Origin: Streptomyces canus 299MFChir4.1
Lineage (GTDB): Bacteria > Actinomycetota > Actinomycetes > Streptomycetales > Streptomycetaceae
Direction of reading: 5' to 3'
NCBI RefSeq assembly: GCF_000383615.1
Contig: NZ_KB911585.1
Span: 468,939-532,938 of the forward strand
Length of the DNA stretch: 64,000 bases
The number at the start of each line of letters is the position of its first letter. Within the stretch, counting starts at the first letter, position 1. A program made the position numbers and the translations under genes. Under the pieces are notes generated by a model, which had not been told where the DNA came from, searched no databases, and worked only from the letters and a program-made list of their open reading frames with translations. Below are positions 1 to 8,108 of this stretch, piece by piece.

Positions 1-897
1 GTTGTGGCCGACGCCCTGGAGGCTGATCGCCTCGACCGGGGCCCGGTCACCGGTGGCGCCGTAGCGGGTGCGGGTCCAGCCGGAGACGGGCGTGTCCGTG
101 GCGGCCGGCGTCTGGCTGACGCCGAGGACGTTCGTCCACTGCTTGATCTCCTCGCCGAAGTTGGGGTAGCGCAGCACGTCGTCGGTGGTGCCGTGCCACA
201 CCTGCATGCGCGGCCGGGGGCCGGTGTAGCCGGGGTAGGCGGCGCGGACCAGGTCGCCCCACTGCTGCGGGGTGTGGGTGACGGTGCCGCCCGAGCAGGC
301 GCTGTTCCACTCGGAGCCGTCCGTCGTGGCGAAGCAGCCGAAGGGGACGCCGGAGAAGGCCGCGCCCGCCGCGAACACGTCCGGGTAGTCACCGAGCAGG
401 ACGTTCGTCATCATCGCGCCGGAGGAGATGCCGGTGGCGTAGATCCTGCCGCTGTCGGCGGAGTAGGTGTTCACCGTCCAGTCGATCATCGACTTGATGC
501 CCACGGGGTCGCTGCCGCCGCCCCGCCTCAGCGCCTGCGGCGAGGACACGTCGAAGCACTTGCTGGACCGGGTGACCGAGGGGTAGATCACCACGAAGCC
601 GTAGGTGTCGGCCAGTCGGGCCCACTCGGTGCCGTTGTACATGGCCGGTCCCGAGCCGGTGCAGTAGTGCACGGCGACGACGACCGCCGGGTGCGCGGTG
701 ACGTTGTCGGGCACGTACAGGTACATCTGGAGATTGCTGGGATTGGTACCGAAATCGGTGATCTCGGTGAGGGTCGCCGCGGGGACGGCCTCCGTGCGGG
801 CGGATGCGGTGGGTACGGCGGCGAAGAGCACCGCCGCGAGTAACGACAGCAGGACCGCCATCATCGAACTCAGCGGTCTCGTGCGGGTGGTGGACAC
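1..897 (-). CDS. Secreted PHB-depolymerase/CE1-type esterase, C-terminus beyond window
   Basis: A secreted serine esterase of the alpha/beta-hydrolase family that includes short-chain polyhydroxyalkanoate depolymerases, acetylxylan and feruloyl esterases. The GTG start at 897 follows a GAGAGGGG ribosome site. A signal peptide spans roughly residues 1-33 (Arg-rich start, hydrophobic LLSLLAAVLFAA, then ASA). The nucleophile motif GISSG puts the active Ser near residue 158; VWHGTTDD supplies the acid region, and GVGHN, the last residues visible, supplies the His. The rest of the protein, possibly a linker and carbohydrate-binding module, lies outside the window. It is divergent from two pectate lyases, so a role in removing acyl groups from plant polysaccharide is a fair inference; the exact substrate cannot be read. 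Confidence 0.88.
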   Translation of the reverse strand, partial: MSTTRTRPLSSMMAVLLSLLAAVLFAAVPTASARTEAVPAATLTEITDFGTNPSNLQMYLYVPDNVTAHPAVVVAVHYCTGSGPAMYNGTEWARLADTYGFVVIYPSVTRSSKCFDVSSPQALRRGGGSDPVGIKSMIDWTVNTYSADSGRIYATGISSGAMMTNVLLGDYPDVFAAGAAFSGVPFGCFATTDGSEWNSACSGGTVTHTPQQWGDLVRAAYPGYTGPRPRMQVWHGTTDDVLRYPNFGEEIKQWTNVLGVSQTPAATDTPVSGWTRTRYGATGDRAPVEAISLQGVGHN

Positions 898-1122
898 GTC
901 CTTGCCCCTCTCTTTCGGAAGGATCAGCCGGATGAGTTGATCTGGGTCGACAGGGCGGCACAACGGCGGCGCGGCGGCAGCAGGGCGAGCAGGGTGAGCA
1001 CGGGGCCGCCGGCGAACGTACGCATGCATGGAGTCGCCACCTGCTCACCCCTCTCGGAAGGTCTCCGAGATCTCGCGGAAGGGAAGCGTCCGGCGAGCAT
1101 CGTGGCATGCGCATGGCTGCCA

Positions 1123-1136
1123 TGGAAGCGCTCCCA
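1123..1136. promoter_or_regulatory. CebR-like LacI-family operator
   Basis: The 14-mer TGGAAGCGCTCCCA differs at one base from the palindrome TGGGAGCGCTCCCA bound by the cellulose-utilisation repressor CebR of Streptomyces. It lies about 226 bp upstream of the esterase start and 256 bp upstream of the pectate lyase start. Confidence 0.6.
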
Positions 1137-1210
1137 CACCTCGAAAGAATTCGCTCGCGGCCATCACCCCCTCCCCCACCTGGGTGGCCGGATGCCTTCT
1201 GCGCAAAGCG

Positions 1211-1239
1211 TTGACCAGAAAGCGCTTACCCTCTACGTT
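1211..1239 (+). promoter_or_regulatory. Promoter of pectate lyase operon with LacI-type operator in the spacer
   Basis: TTGACC (1211-1216) and TACGTT (1234-1239) are separated by 17 bp, a good housekeeping promoter. The spacer holds GAAAGCGCTTAC (1218-1229), centred on the perfect palindrome AAGCGCTT, typical of LacI-family sugar regulators. A repressor bound here would block RNA polymerase directly. Confidence 0.6.
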
Positions 1240-1343
1240 CCGTTCAGCGATGTGACCGGCCCGCCTCACCCGGCCCTTGCATTGCGGCACTGCACTGCGC
1301 ACGTCGTTCAAGCTTGCGAACATGCTTCAGCTACATGACCGAC

Positions 1344-1376
1344 CAGGCACCATGCAGGCACCATGCAGGCACCACG
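1344..1376 (+). repeat. Three 11-bp direct repeats in the pectate lyase leader
   Basis: Three copies of CAGGCACCATG (the third ends ACG) run head to tail at 11-bp period just before the ribosome site. Two copies carry an ATG upstream of the true start. Confidence 0.8.
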
Positions 1377-1391
1377 AAGGGACGCACCCGC

Positions 1392-2369
1392 ATGCGTACT
1401 CGCCCCCCACGTACACACGCGCAAAGATCCGCTCTGGCCGCCGGTGCGGCCGCACTCGCGACGGCGGCCGCCCTGGCCGTTCCGCAGCAGGCCGGGGCCG
1501 CAGAGACCTCCCCCATCGGTTTCGGCGCCGGCACCACCGGCGGCGGCAGCGCTTCCGCGGTCACCGTCACCACGCCGAGCGCCTTCAAGACGGCCGTCAC
1601 CGGCAGCACGGCGAAGGTTGTCAAGGTCAACGGCCTGATCTCGCTGAGCGGCACGGTCGACGTCGGCTCCAACACCACGGTGCTGGGCGTCGGTTCGTCG
1701 TCCGGGTTCACCGGCGGCGGGCTGCGACTGAAGAAGGTCAGCAACGTCGTGGTCCGCAACCTGAACATCAGCAAGCCCGTCGCGCCCGCGGACGGCATCG
1801 AGGTGCAGGCCTCGACGAAGGTGTGGATCGACCACAACTCCTTCTCGGCGGACCGCGATCACGACAAGGACTACTACGACGGGCTGCTGGACATCAACCA
1901 TGGCTCGGACAACGTCACGGTGTCCTGGAACACCTTCAAGGACCACTTCAAGGGCTCGCTCGTCGGCCACAGCGACAACAACGCGAGCCAGGACACCGGC
2001 CATCTGAAGGTGACGTACCACCACAACTGGTTCAACAACGTCAACTCGCGCATCCCCAGTCTGCGCTTCGGTACCGGGCACTTCTACGACAACTACGTCG
2101 TCGGCGCCGAGACCGCGGTGCACTCGCGCATGGGCGCCCAGATGCTCGTGGAGAACAACGTCTTCCGGAGCACCGGAGTCGCTGTCACCACGAACCGGAA
2201 CAGTGACGTGGACGGCTACGCCAACCTGCGCGGCAACGACCTCGGCGGAGCCGCCACCGAGGTCTCCCAGGTCGGCACCTTCACCAGCGCTCCGTACAGC
2301 TACACCGCCGAGCCCGCCTCCTCTGTCATCGCCTCGGTGACGGGCGGCGCGGGCGCCGGAAGGCTCTGA
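1392..2369 (+). CDS. Secreted pectate lyase, polysaccharide lyase family 1
   Basis: Cleaves de-esterified pectin (polygalacturonate) by beta-elimination outside the cell. 325 aa. The ATG at 1392 follows GAAGGGA and gives an Arg-rich, Ala-rich signal peptide ending near AGA-AE (residue 37). PL1 hallmarks: WIDHN (145-149), an acidic calcium-binding stretch with DHDKDYYDG (156-164), and NSRIPSLR (218-225), which carries the catalytic Arg. The parallel beta-helix pattern of V/I-x-N repeats is clear. A PL3 lyase follows 48 bp later on the same transcript. The length is normal for a single-domain PL1 enzyme; no carbohydrate-binding module is attached. Confidence 0.93.
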   Translation: MRTRPPRTHAQRSALAAGAAALATAAALAVPQQAGAAETSPIGFGAGTTGGGSASAVTVTTPSAFKTAVTGSTAKVVKVNGLISLSGTVDVGSNTTVLGVGSSSGFTGGGLRLKKVSNVVVRNLNISKPVAPADGIEVQASTKVWIDHNSFSADRDHDKDYYDGLLDINHGSDNVTVSWNTFKDHFKGSLVGHSDNNASQDTGHLKVTYHHNWFNNVNSRIPSLRFGTGHFYDNYVVGAETAVHSRMGAQMLVENNVFRSTGVAVTTNRNSDVDGYANLRGNDLGGAATEVSQVGTFTSAPYSYTAEPASSVIASVTGGAGAGRL

Positions 2370-2417
2370 CCATCCCCCACCAGTCCACCCCCACAACAAG
2401 GAAGAAGGATTCGGGAC

Positions 2418-3221
2418 ATGACTTCTTCGGCACGCCCACGCGCGCGTACGCGCGCGCTGACCGGCGCCGCGGCCGCCCTCGGCCTCTCGTTTGGCATGAT
2501 CATGACACTGAATGCGCCGACGGCGAGCGCCGCCACCTGGCCGACCGCGAACGGCAGCCAGGCGGTCTCCTCGACCATCCAGCTGTCCGGCACCAAGGAC
2601 TACGGCATGAAGCGCCTGTACGGCACGGGCGACCTGGGCAGCGACAGCCAGGACGAGGACCAGGGGCCGATCCTGAACCTGGCCGCAGGCACCGTCCTGA
2701 AGAACGTCATCATCGGCGCCCCCGCCGCCGACGGCATCCACTGCGCGGGCAGCTGCACGCTGCAGAACGTGTGGTGGGAGGACGTCGGCGAGGACGCGGC
2801 GACCTTCCGCGGCTCCTCGTCGTCGAACGTGTACACCGTCTCCGGCGGTGGCGCGCGGTCGGCCAGCGACAAGGTGTTCCAGTTCAACGGCGCCGGCACG
2901 CTCAACGTCTCGAACTTCGCGGTGCAGAGCTTCGGCACCTTCGTCCGCTCCTGCGGCAACTGCTCGACGCAGTACAAGCGGACGATCAACCTCAACACCA
3001 TCGAGGCGACCTACTCGGGCAACAAGCTCGTCGGCATCAACACCAACTACGGCGACAGCGCGACCCTGAAGAAGATCACGATCGTCGGTGACTCCGGCAA
3101 GAAGATCGTCCCGTGCCAGAAGTACATCGGGAACAACACGGGCAAGGAGCCGACCACCAACGGTTCCGGACCCGACAGTACTTACTGCAAGTACGCCACC
3201 TCCGACATCACCTACAGGTAG
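2418..3221 (+). CDS. Secreted pectate lyase, polysaccharide lyase family 3
   Basis: A second extracellular pectate lyase, from the unrelated PL3 family. 267 aa, with a strong AAGGAAGAAGG ribosome site and a signal peptide of about 38 residues ending TASA-ATW. PL3 features: GPILNLAAGTVLKNVIIG, then AADGIHCAGSCTLQNVWWEDVGEDAATF, the conserved Cys/Trp/Asp block of the family, and further conserved cysteines in RSCGNCS. It lies 48 bp downstream of the PL1 gene and has no promoter of its own that I can see. Having two lyase folds in one operon suggests cooperation on pectin of differing methylation. Confidence 0.93.
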   Translation: MTSSARPRARTRALTGAAAALGLSFGMIMTLNAPTASAATWPTANGSQAVSSTIQLSGTKDYGMKRLYGTGDLGSDSQDEDQGPILNLAAGTVLKNVIIGAPAADGIHCAGSCTLQNVWWEDVGEDAATFRGSSSSNVYTVSGGGARSASDKVFQFNGAGTLNVSNFAVQSFGTFVRSCGNCSTQYKRTINLNTIEATYSGNKLVGINTNYGDSATLKKITIVGDSGKKIVPCQKYIGNNTGKEPTTNGSGPDSTYCKYATSDITYR

Positions 3222-3237
3222 CCGCTCGGCAGGTGAA

Positions 3238-3282
3238 GGCGGCCGTACGAAGCGTCCCCGCACGGCGCTTCGCACGGCCGCC
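3238..3282. terminator. Bidirectional terminator hairpin
   Basis: GGCGGCCGT/ACGGCCGCC (9 bp), one mismatch, then CGAAGCG/CGCTTCG (7 bp), with an 11-nt loop. It sits between the convergent ends of the PL3 lyase and the PaaX-like gene. Confidence 0.8.
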
Positions 3283-3285
3283 GTG

Positions 3286-4044
3286 TCATGTGCGGGCGTG
3301 GTCCTGAGGGACGGTGTCCGCGAGCTCGCCCTGGTAGGCCGCGTACGCGGACCGCAGTGCGGCGCCCGGCCAGTCGGGCGGCAGGAGCTCGGGCGGCAGC
3401 ACCGGATCGGTCAGCAGATGGCGTACGACGGCCGCGAAGCCCGTGAGCCGGTCCGCGGGCCGGTCCGCGCGGGCGACATGGGCGAGCAGGGCCCGGGAGT
3501 CGGCCGCCCAGCGGTCCAGGGGCCACAGGGCCGCGGCCAGCTCGGGGCCGGAACCCGCGGGGCGGGCCGTGCAGCGCTGGGCGATCGCGTCGAGGTCGTC
3601 CGGGACCGGTCGGAGCAGGTTGGCGGGGCGCAGCCAGACGCCCTCGCGCAGTTCGGCGAGCCGGAGGGCGGTCAGCCGCGCGCGCAGTTCGGCGCGTTCG
3701 GCCGGTCCACGGCCCGTCGCGGTGATCACGACCATCTCCCAGTCGCCGCTCCACGCGCGCGTGCGGGGGTGCACGGAGTCGTCCTGGCGGCGCTGACGGG
3801 CGAGAAGCCGGTCGCTGAGGCCGTAGACGCCCTCGGCACGCCGCAGGTCACCGGCGCTCACCATCCGGCTGAGCGCGGCACGCAGCGTGGAGCCGCCGAC
3901 CCCGAACGGCTCCACCGCGCGGACCAGGTCCTTCACCGGCAGCTGCGGGGGATGCGCACCGAGCAGCAGGCTCAGCACGACCGACCGGGCGGACAGCTGC
4001 CGCAGGTCGACCTCACCGGGCTGTTCCGACACGTTCCTGCGCAT
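3286..4044 (-). CDS. PaaX-family transcriptional regulator
   Basis: 252 aa. The N-terminal winged helix (LSARSVVLSLLLG...STLRAALSRMVSAGDL), the central domain with GDWEMVVITATG and the C-terminal region with AYQGELAD match the PaaX family, known as repressors of phenylacetyl-CoA catabolism that respond to acyl-CoA thioesters. The ATG at 4044 is preferred because the PaaX similarity starts there; in-frame starts exist up to 4077 and no good ribosome site is visible. It is divergent from an AidB-like acyl-CoA dehydrogenase; no paa catabolic genes are nearby, so its target is probably that neighbour. Confidence 0.85.
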   Translation of the reverse strand: MRRNVSEQPGEVDLRQLSARSVVLSLLLGAHPPQLPVKDLVRAVEPFGVGGSTLRAALSRMVSAGDLRRAEGVYGLSDRLLARQRRQDDSVHPRTRAWSGDWEMVVITATGRGPAERAELRARLTALRLAELREGVWLRPANLLRPVPDDLDAIAQRCTARPAGSGPELAAALWPLDRWAADSRALLAHVARADRPADRLTGFAAVVRHLLTDPVLPPELLPPDWPGAALRSAYAAYQGELADTVPQDHART

Positions 4045-4049
4045 GGTCA

Positions 4050-4107
4050 CGTACTGTACGACCCCTTCCTGTTGCACTATTGCTACGACCGCACGTGAAG
4101 TGCAACA
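4050..4107. promoter_or_regulatory. Inverted repeats between PaaX-like gene and acyl-CoA dehydrogenase
   Basis: TGTTGCACT (4070-4078) and AGTGCAACA (4099-4107) form a perfect 9-bp inverted repeat 20 bp apart. A separate palindrome CGTACTGTACG lies at 4050-4060, next to the regulator start. Both are plausible operators for the PaaX-like protein. Confidence 0.5.
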
Positions 4108-5771
4108 TGGATGCCATGGACTCCCTCGCCGCGCCAGGACACGCCGCCACCCACGCCGTCACCAACCAGCCCCCTCCCCTGGCCCCGTACGACGCCTCCG
4201 ACGACCCGGTGCTCCTGGAGGGGCTGCGCCGCGAGGGGGCCGACTGGGCCGAAGAGGGTCTGCGGCGGCTAGGTCTGCGGGCCGGCAGCGCCGAGGCCCA
4301 GGAGTGGGCGGATCAGGCCAACCGGCACGAGCCGGTGCTGCGCACCCACGACCGGTACGGCAACCGGGTCGACGAGGTCGACTTCCACCCGAGTTGGCAC
4401 CACCTCATGCGGACCGCCGTCGCGGAGGGCCTGGCGGGCACACCGTGGGCGGAGGACCGTACCGGCGCCCATGTCGCGCGTACGGCGGGCGGCCTGGTGT
4501 GGGGACACACGGACGCGGGCCATGGCTGCCCCACGTCGATGACGTACGCGGCGATCCCGGCGCTGCGCAAGGAGCCGGAGCTGGCGAAGGTCTACGAACC
4601 CCTGCTGACCGGCCGCGAGTACGAGCCGGAGCTCAGGGTGCCGACCGGGAAGCGGGGCCTGCTCGCGGGCATGGGGATGACCGAGAAGCAGGGCGGCTCC
4701 GACGTCCGGACGAACACCACCACGGCCACGCCCACCGCCGAGTCCGGGATGTACACGCTGCGCGGGCACAAATGGTTCACGTCGGCGCCGATGTGCGATG
4801 TGTTCCTGGTGCTGGCACAGGCGCCCGGCGGGCTGTCGTGCTTCCTCGTCCCGCGCGTCCTGCCGGACGGCAGCCGCAACACCTTCCGCATCCAACGCCT
4901 CAAGGACAAGCTCGGCAACCGGTCCAACGCCTCCTCCGAGCCCGAGTTCGACGGGACGGTCGCCTGGCTGGTCGGCCCCGAGGGACAGGGCGTCAAGACC
5001 ATCATCGAGATGGTCAACTGCACGCGGCTGGACTGCGTGATGATGTCGGCGACCCTGATGCGCAGGACGCTCGTCGAGGCGGGACACCATGCCCGGCACC
5101 GCGGCGCGTTCGGCGCCCGGCTGATCGACCAGCCGCTGATGCGCAACGTCCTGGCCGATCTGGCACTGGAGTCCGAGGCCGCCACCACCCTCACGCTACG
5201 GCTGGCGGGCGCCGCCGACCGGGCCGTGCGCGGGGACGCCGGCGAGCAGGCGTTCCGCCGTATCGCCACCGCGGTCGGCAAGTACTGGGTCACCAAGCGG
5301 GGCCCGGCCTTCACCGCGGAGGCCCTGGAATGTCTCGGCGGCAACGGCTACGTGGAGGATTCGGGCATGCCCCGGCACTACCGGGAGGCGCCCCTGCTGT
5401 CGATCTGGGAGGGCTCCGGGAACGTCAACGCCCTCGACGTCCTGCGGGCGTTGCGCCGCGATCCGGACACCAATCAGGCGCTGTTCGGCGAACTCGCCCT
5501 GGCCCAGGGGGCGGACGTCCGCCTGGACGAGGCCGTCGCCCGCCTCAAGGACCAGTTGGCCACGGCGTCCGAGGCGGGCGCCCGCCGGCTGGTGGAGCAC
5601 ATGGCGCTGACCCTCCAGGCCTCCCTCCTCGTCCGGCACGCCCCGCCGGCCGTCGCCGACGCGTTCTGCGCGACCCGTCTCGGCGGCGACTGGGGGCACG
5701 CCTTCGGCACGCTGCCCGACGCCGCGGACGTGGCAGCGATCCTCGGGAGGGCACTGCCCGGCGCCAACTGA
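4107..5771 (+). CDS. AidB-like acyl-CoA dehydrogenase family flavoprotein
   Basis: 554 aa, the size of the AidB/isovaleryl-CoA-dehydrogenase-like group. FAD-binding and acyl-CoA dehydrogenase signatures are present: GMGMTEKQGGSDVR (residues about 190-203), LRGHKWFTSAPMCD, and the AidB-type C-terminal signature REAPLLSIWEGSGNVNALDVLRAL. E. coli AidB binds FAD and DNA and is part of the adaptive response to alkylation; in actinomycetes the role is not settled. The ATG at 4107 overlaps an inverted repeat; a second ATG at 4116 is possible. It is divergent from a PaaX-family regulator, which suggests control by an acyl-CoA. Confidence 0.9.
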   Translation: MDAMDSLAAPGHAATHAVTNQPPPLAPYDASDDPVLLEGLRREGADWAEEGLRRLGLRAGSAEAQEWADQANRHEPVLRTHDRYGNRVDEVDFHPSWHHLMRTAVAEGLAGTPWAEDRTGAHVARTAGGLVWGHTDAGHGCPTSMTYAAIPALRKEPELAKVYEPLLTGREYEPELRVPTGKRGLLAGMGMTEKQGGSDVRTNTTTATPTAESGMYTLRGHKWFTSAPMCDVFLVLAQAPGGLSCFLVPRVLPDGSRNTFRIQRLKDKLGNRSNASSEPEFDGTVAWLVGPEGQGVKTIIEMVNCTRLDCVMMSATLMRRTLVEAGHHARHRGAFGARLIDQPLMRNVLADLALESEAATTLTLRLAGAADRAVRGDAGEQAFRRIATAVGKYWVTKRGPAFTAEALECLGGNGYVEDSGMPRHYREAPLLSIWEGSGNVNALDVLRALRRDPDTNQALFGELALAQGADVRLDEAVARLKDQLATASEAGARRLVEHMALTLQASLLVRHAPPAVADAFCATRLGGDWGHAFGTLPDAADVAAILGRALPGAN

Positions 5772-5908
5772 GGCCGTTCCGGGGCCACCTGGCGAAAACC
5801 GGACCACCTCCCTGTCCGGATCGCTCACCGTCACACACTGATTCCGCTTCGTTGTCGGTCCCGTGGTGCAGACTCCGATCAGTTGGTACTTCGCCTGGGG
5901 AGGACAAC

Positions 5909-7930
5909 GTGTTCACGGGGATCGACGAGGTCGACTGGGCCGCGCTGCGGCATGCGTACGGCAGCGCGGCGGACGTGCCCGGACTGCTGCGGGGGCTCGC
6001 CTCCGCGGACCCGGCCGAGCGGGAGACCGCCCTCGACGGGATGTACGGCGCCGTGCACCACCAGGGAGACGTGTACGACTCGACCCTGGCCTGCGTTCCG
6101 TTTCTGCTCGCGCTCGTGGCGAGCGGGGAGGTCGCGGACCGGGCCGGCATCGTCGAACTCCTCGTCAGCATCGGGGCCGAGAGCGCGGGTGCGGAGGAGG
6201 GCGCCGAGGACGGTCCGCGCACGCGGGCCCGGGAGGGAGTGCGCGCCGGCGCCGAGGTGTTCGTCCGGCTGGCGGAGGACGCCGACCCCGCTGTCCGCCG
6301 GGCCGCCCCGGGAGCCCTCGTGCGGTTTCTGGACGAACCGGCCCGCGTGCTTGCCCTGTTGCGGGAGCGTTGCGCGCTGGAGCGGGACGACCGGGTCCTG
6401 CACGCCCTCATCGAGAGCCTGGGCCTCTTCGTACGGCGGCATCCCGGGCACGCGGCCGGGGCACTGGAGTCGCTGACGGCACAGAGCACCGCGCCGTACG
6501 ACCCCAGGCTGCGCCTCGCCGCCCTCGGCCAGCTCGCCCACCGCGCCCCCGACCGGCTCCCGCCCGACCTGGTGACGGTCGCCGTCGGACTGCTCAGAGA
6601 GCGTTCCGCCCGGCGGTCCACCGGACGGCACGGCGTCGACTGCCCCCACGCCGACACCCTCGCGAGTCGGCTGCGACGGCTGCGGCCCTCGGACGAGGAG
6701 GGCTCGCAGTTGCTGCGGACCCTGCACCGCGGGCTCGGGGACCGGCTCGACGAGCGCACCGCCCTTCTGAAGGGGCAGTTGACCAGCCCGGACCCCGTCG
6801 ACCGGTGCAACGCCGTGTGGATGTCGGCGGGGCTGTTCCGTGAGTGGCGCGCCGACTGGGCCGAGCCCGTCACCCTTGTCGGCGCTCAACTGGCCGCCGA
6901 GGAGGGCAGGTTGTGTGACGCCGCGGTGTCCGTGCTGGAGGACCTGTTCGACCTGGCGGCACCCGCCGCCGACGACCTGGCCGCCCTGGTGACCTCCCGG
7001 CCCGACCTGTGGGTACGGCGCCGAAAGCGCGGGGCCCCGGCACTGGGCGGTCCGCTCAAGGCGCTTGCCGGGAGCGGGGATTCGCGGGCGACGCCGGTAC
7101 TGGCGGAGGTGCTGGCCGGTCAGGTCGTACCCGACGATCTGGGACATGTGATCGGTCACCTGGGCCCCGGGGCGGCCCCGCTCGCGCCCGCGCTGCGTCG
7201 TCGGCTGGGTGAGGTGGTGCCGGACTCCGCCGGGACCTTCGAGCGGGCCGTGCCGCTGTTGTCGGCGCTCACCGCGCTGGGCGACGCGGAGGCCGTACCG
7301 GAGGTGCTGCGGCTCCTGCGGGGCCTGCCGGTGCGGCTGCGGTCGCGGGACCCCGTGGTGGAGGCGGCTGTTCGCGCGCTGGAGGCGTTCGGGAGTGCGG
7401 CGCCCTCCCTGGTGATACCCGTGCTGCGCGAGCTGCTGGATACGGAGTACGCGGCGCTCGCCGCGGAGGCGCTGTGGTCCGTGGAAGGGGACGTGTCGGC
7501 CGTACTGCCCGTGTTGACCGGCGAGTTGACGGACGGAACGCCTCGGCGACGAGCGGCCGCGGGGGCACTGGCGCGTCTTGGGCCGAAGGCCGGTGCGGCG
7601 CTGCCGGGGTTGCGGCGGATGGTTCTGGCGGAGGACCTGTGGGAGCGGGTGTCCGCCGCGTGCGCGGTGTGGCGGATCTCCGGGGACGCGGAGCTCGCCG
7701 CGCCGGTGCTGCGCACGGCCTGGACGGAGAATCCGTACACGCGCCGGACGATCACCGCCTGCCTCGCCGCCCTGGGCCCTGCCTCAGTGCCCCTGCACGA
7801 TCTTCTTCGTGCGGAACTGACGGCTCGGCGACGGCATCTGGCGTCGCCGTCCGGCGGGTACGGCAGCCATGACGTGCTGGACGACGAGCGGTTGGTGCGG
7901 GCGTGCGGGGAGGTGCTGGGGGTCGCGTAG
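5909..7930 (+). CDS. HEAT-repeat protein
   Basis: 673 aa made almost entirely of paired helices of about 35-40 residues, with recurring patterns such as EAVPEVLRLLRGLP, SLVIPVLRELL and AAAGALARLGPKAG, typical of HEAT/PBS-lyase-like repeats. No catalytic motif is visible, so it is probably a protein-protein scaffold in the cytoplasm. The GTG start at 5909 follows GGGGAGGA by 5 nt; upstream frame extension is not coding-like. It stands alone: the gene before is the AidB homologue (137 bp gap) and the gene after is on the other strand. Confidence 0.85.
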   Translation: MFTGIDEVDWAALRHAYGSAADVPGLLRGLASADPAERETALDGMYGAVHHQGDVYDSTLACVPFLLALVASGEVADRAGIVELLVSIGAESAGAEEGAEDGPRTRAREGVRAGAEVFVRLAEDADPAVRRAAPGALVRFLDEPARVLALLRERCALERDDRVLHALIESLGLFVRRHPGHAAGALESLTAQSTAPYDPRLRLAALGQLAHRAPDRLPPDLVTVAVGLLRERSARRSTGRHGVDCPHADTLASRLRRLRPSDEEGSQLLRTLHRGLGDRLDERTALLKGQLTSPDPVDRCNAVWMSAGLFREWRADWAEPVTLVGAQLAAEEGRLCDAAVSVLEDLFDLAAPAADDLAALVTSRPDLWVRRRKRGAPALGGPLKALAGSGDSRATPVLAEVLAGQVVPDDLGHVIGHLGPGAAPLAPALRRRLGEVVPDSAGTFERAVPLLSALTALGDAEAVPEVLRLLRGLPVRLRSRDPVVEAAVRALEAFGSAAPSLVIPVLRELLDTEYAALAAEALWSVEGDVSAVLPVLTGELTDGTPRRRAAAGALARLGPKAGAALPGLRRMVLAEDLWERVSAACAVWRISGDAELAAPVLRTAWTENPYTRRTITACLAALGPASVPLHDLLRAELTARRRHLASPSGGYGSHDVLDDERLVRACGEVLGVA

Positions 7931-7956
7931 GGCGCGGCCCACGCACGGACGGCGCG

Positions 7957-7988
7957 TGGCGAGTGCGGCGAGTGGCGAGTGCGGCGAG
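7957..7988 (+). repeat. Two perfect 16-bp tandem repeats
   Basis: TGGCGAGTGCGGCGAG occurs twice head to tail just after the HEAT-repeat gene, followed by a degenerate third part (TGAGGTGAGG). Nothing else is visible between 7931 and 8108. Confidence 0.8.
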
Positions 7989-8108
7989 TGAGGTGAGGTC
8001 CCGGGTGGGCGGTTCGCGAGGTGTCACTCGCGTCCCGCACACCGGGCGGCCCCGCCTGGGGTGGCTGCACACCGCCGGCCCACCCCACGCGGCCCCGCCC
8101 CGCCGGTG

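Noticed and set aside
1308..3275. Long open frame antisense to both pectate lyases
   Set aside because: High-GC shadow frame: Val/Gly/Arg-rich, no family features, no ribosome site, whereas both sense frames are clear pectate lyases.
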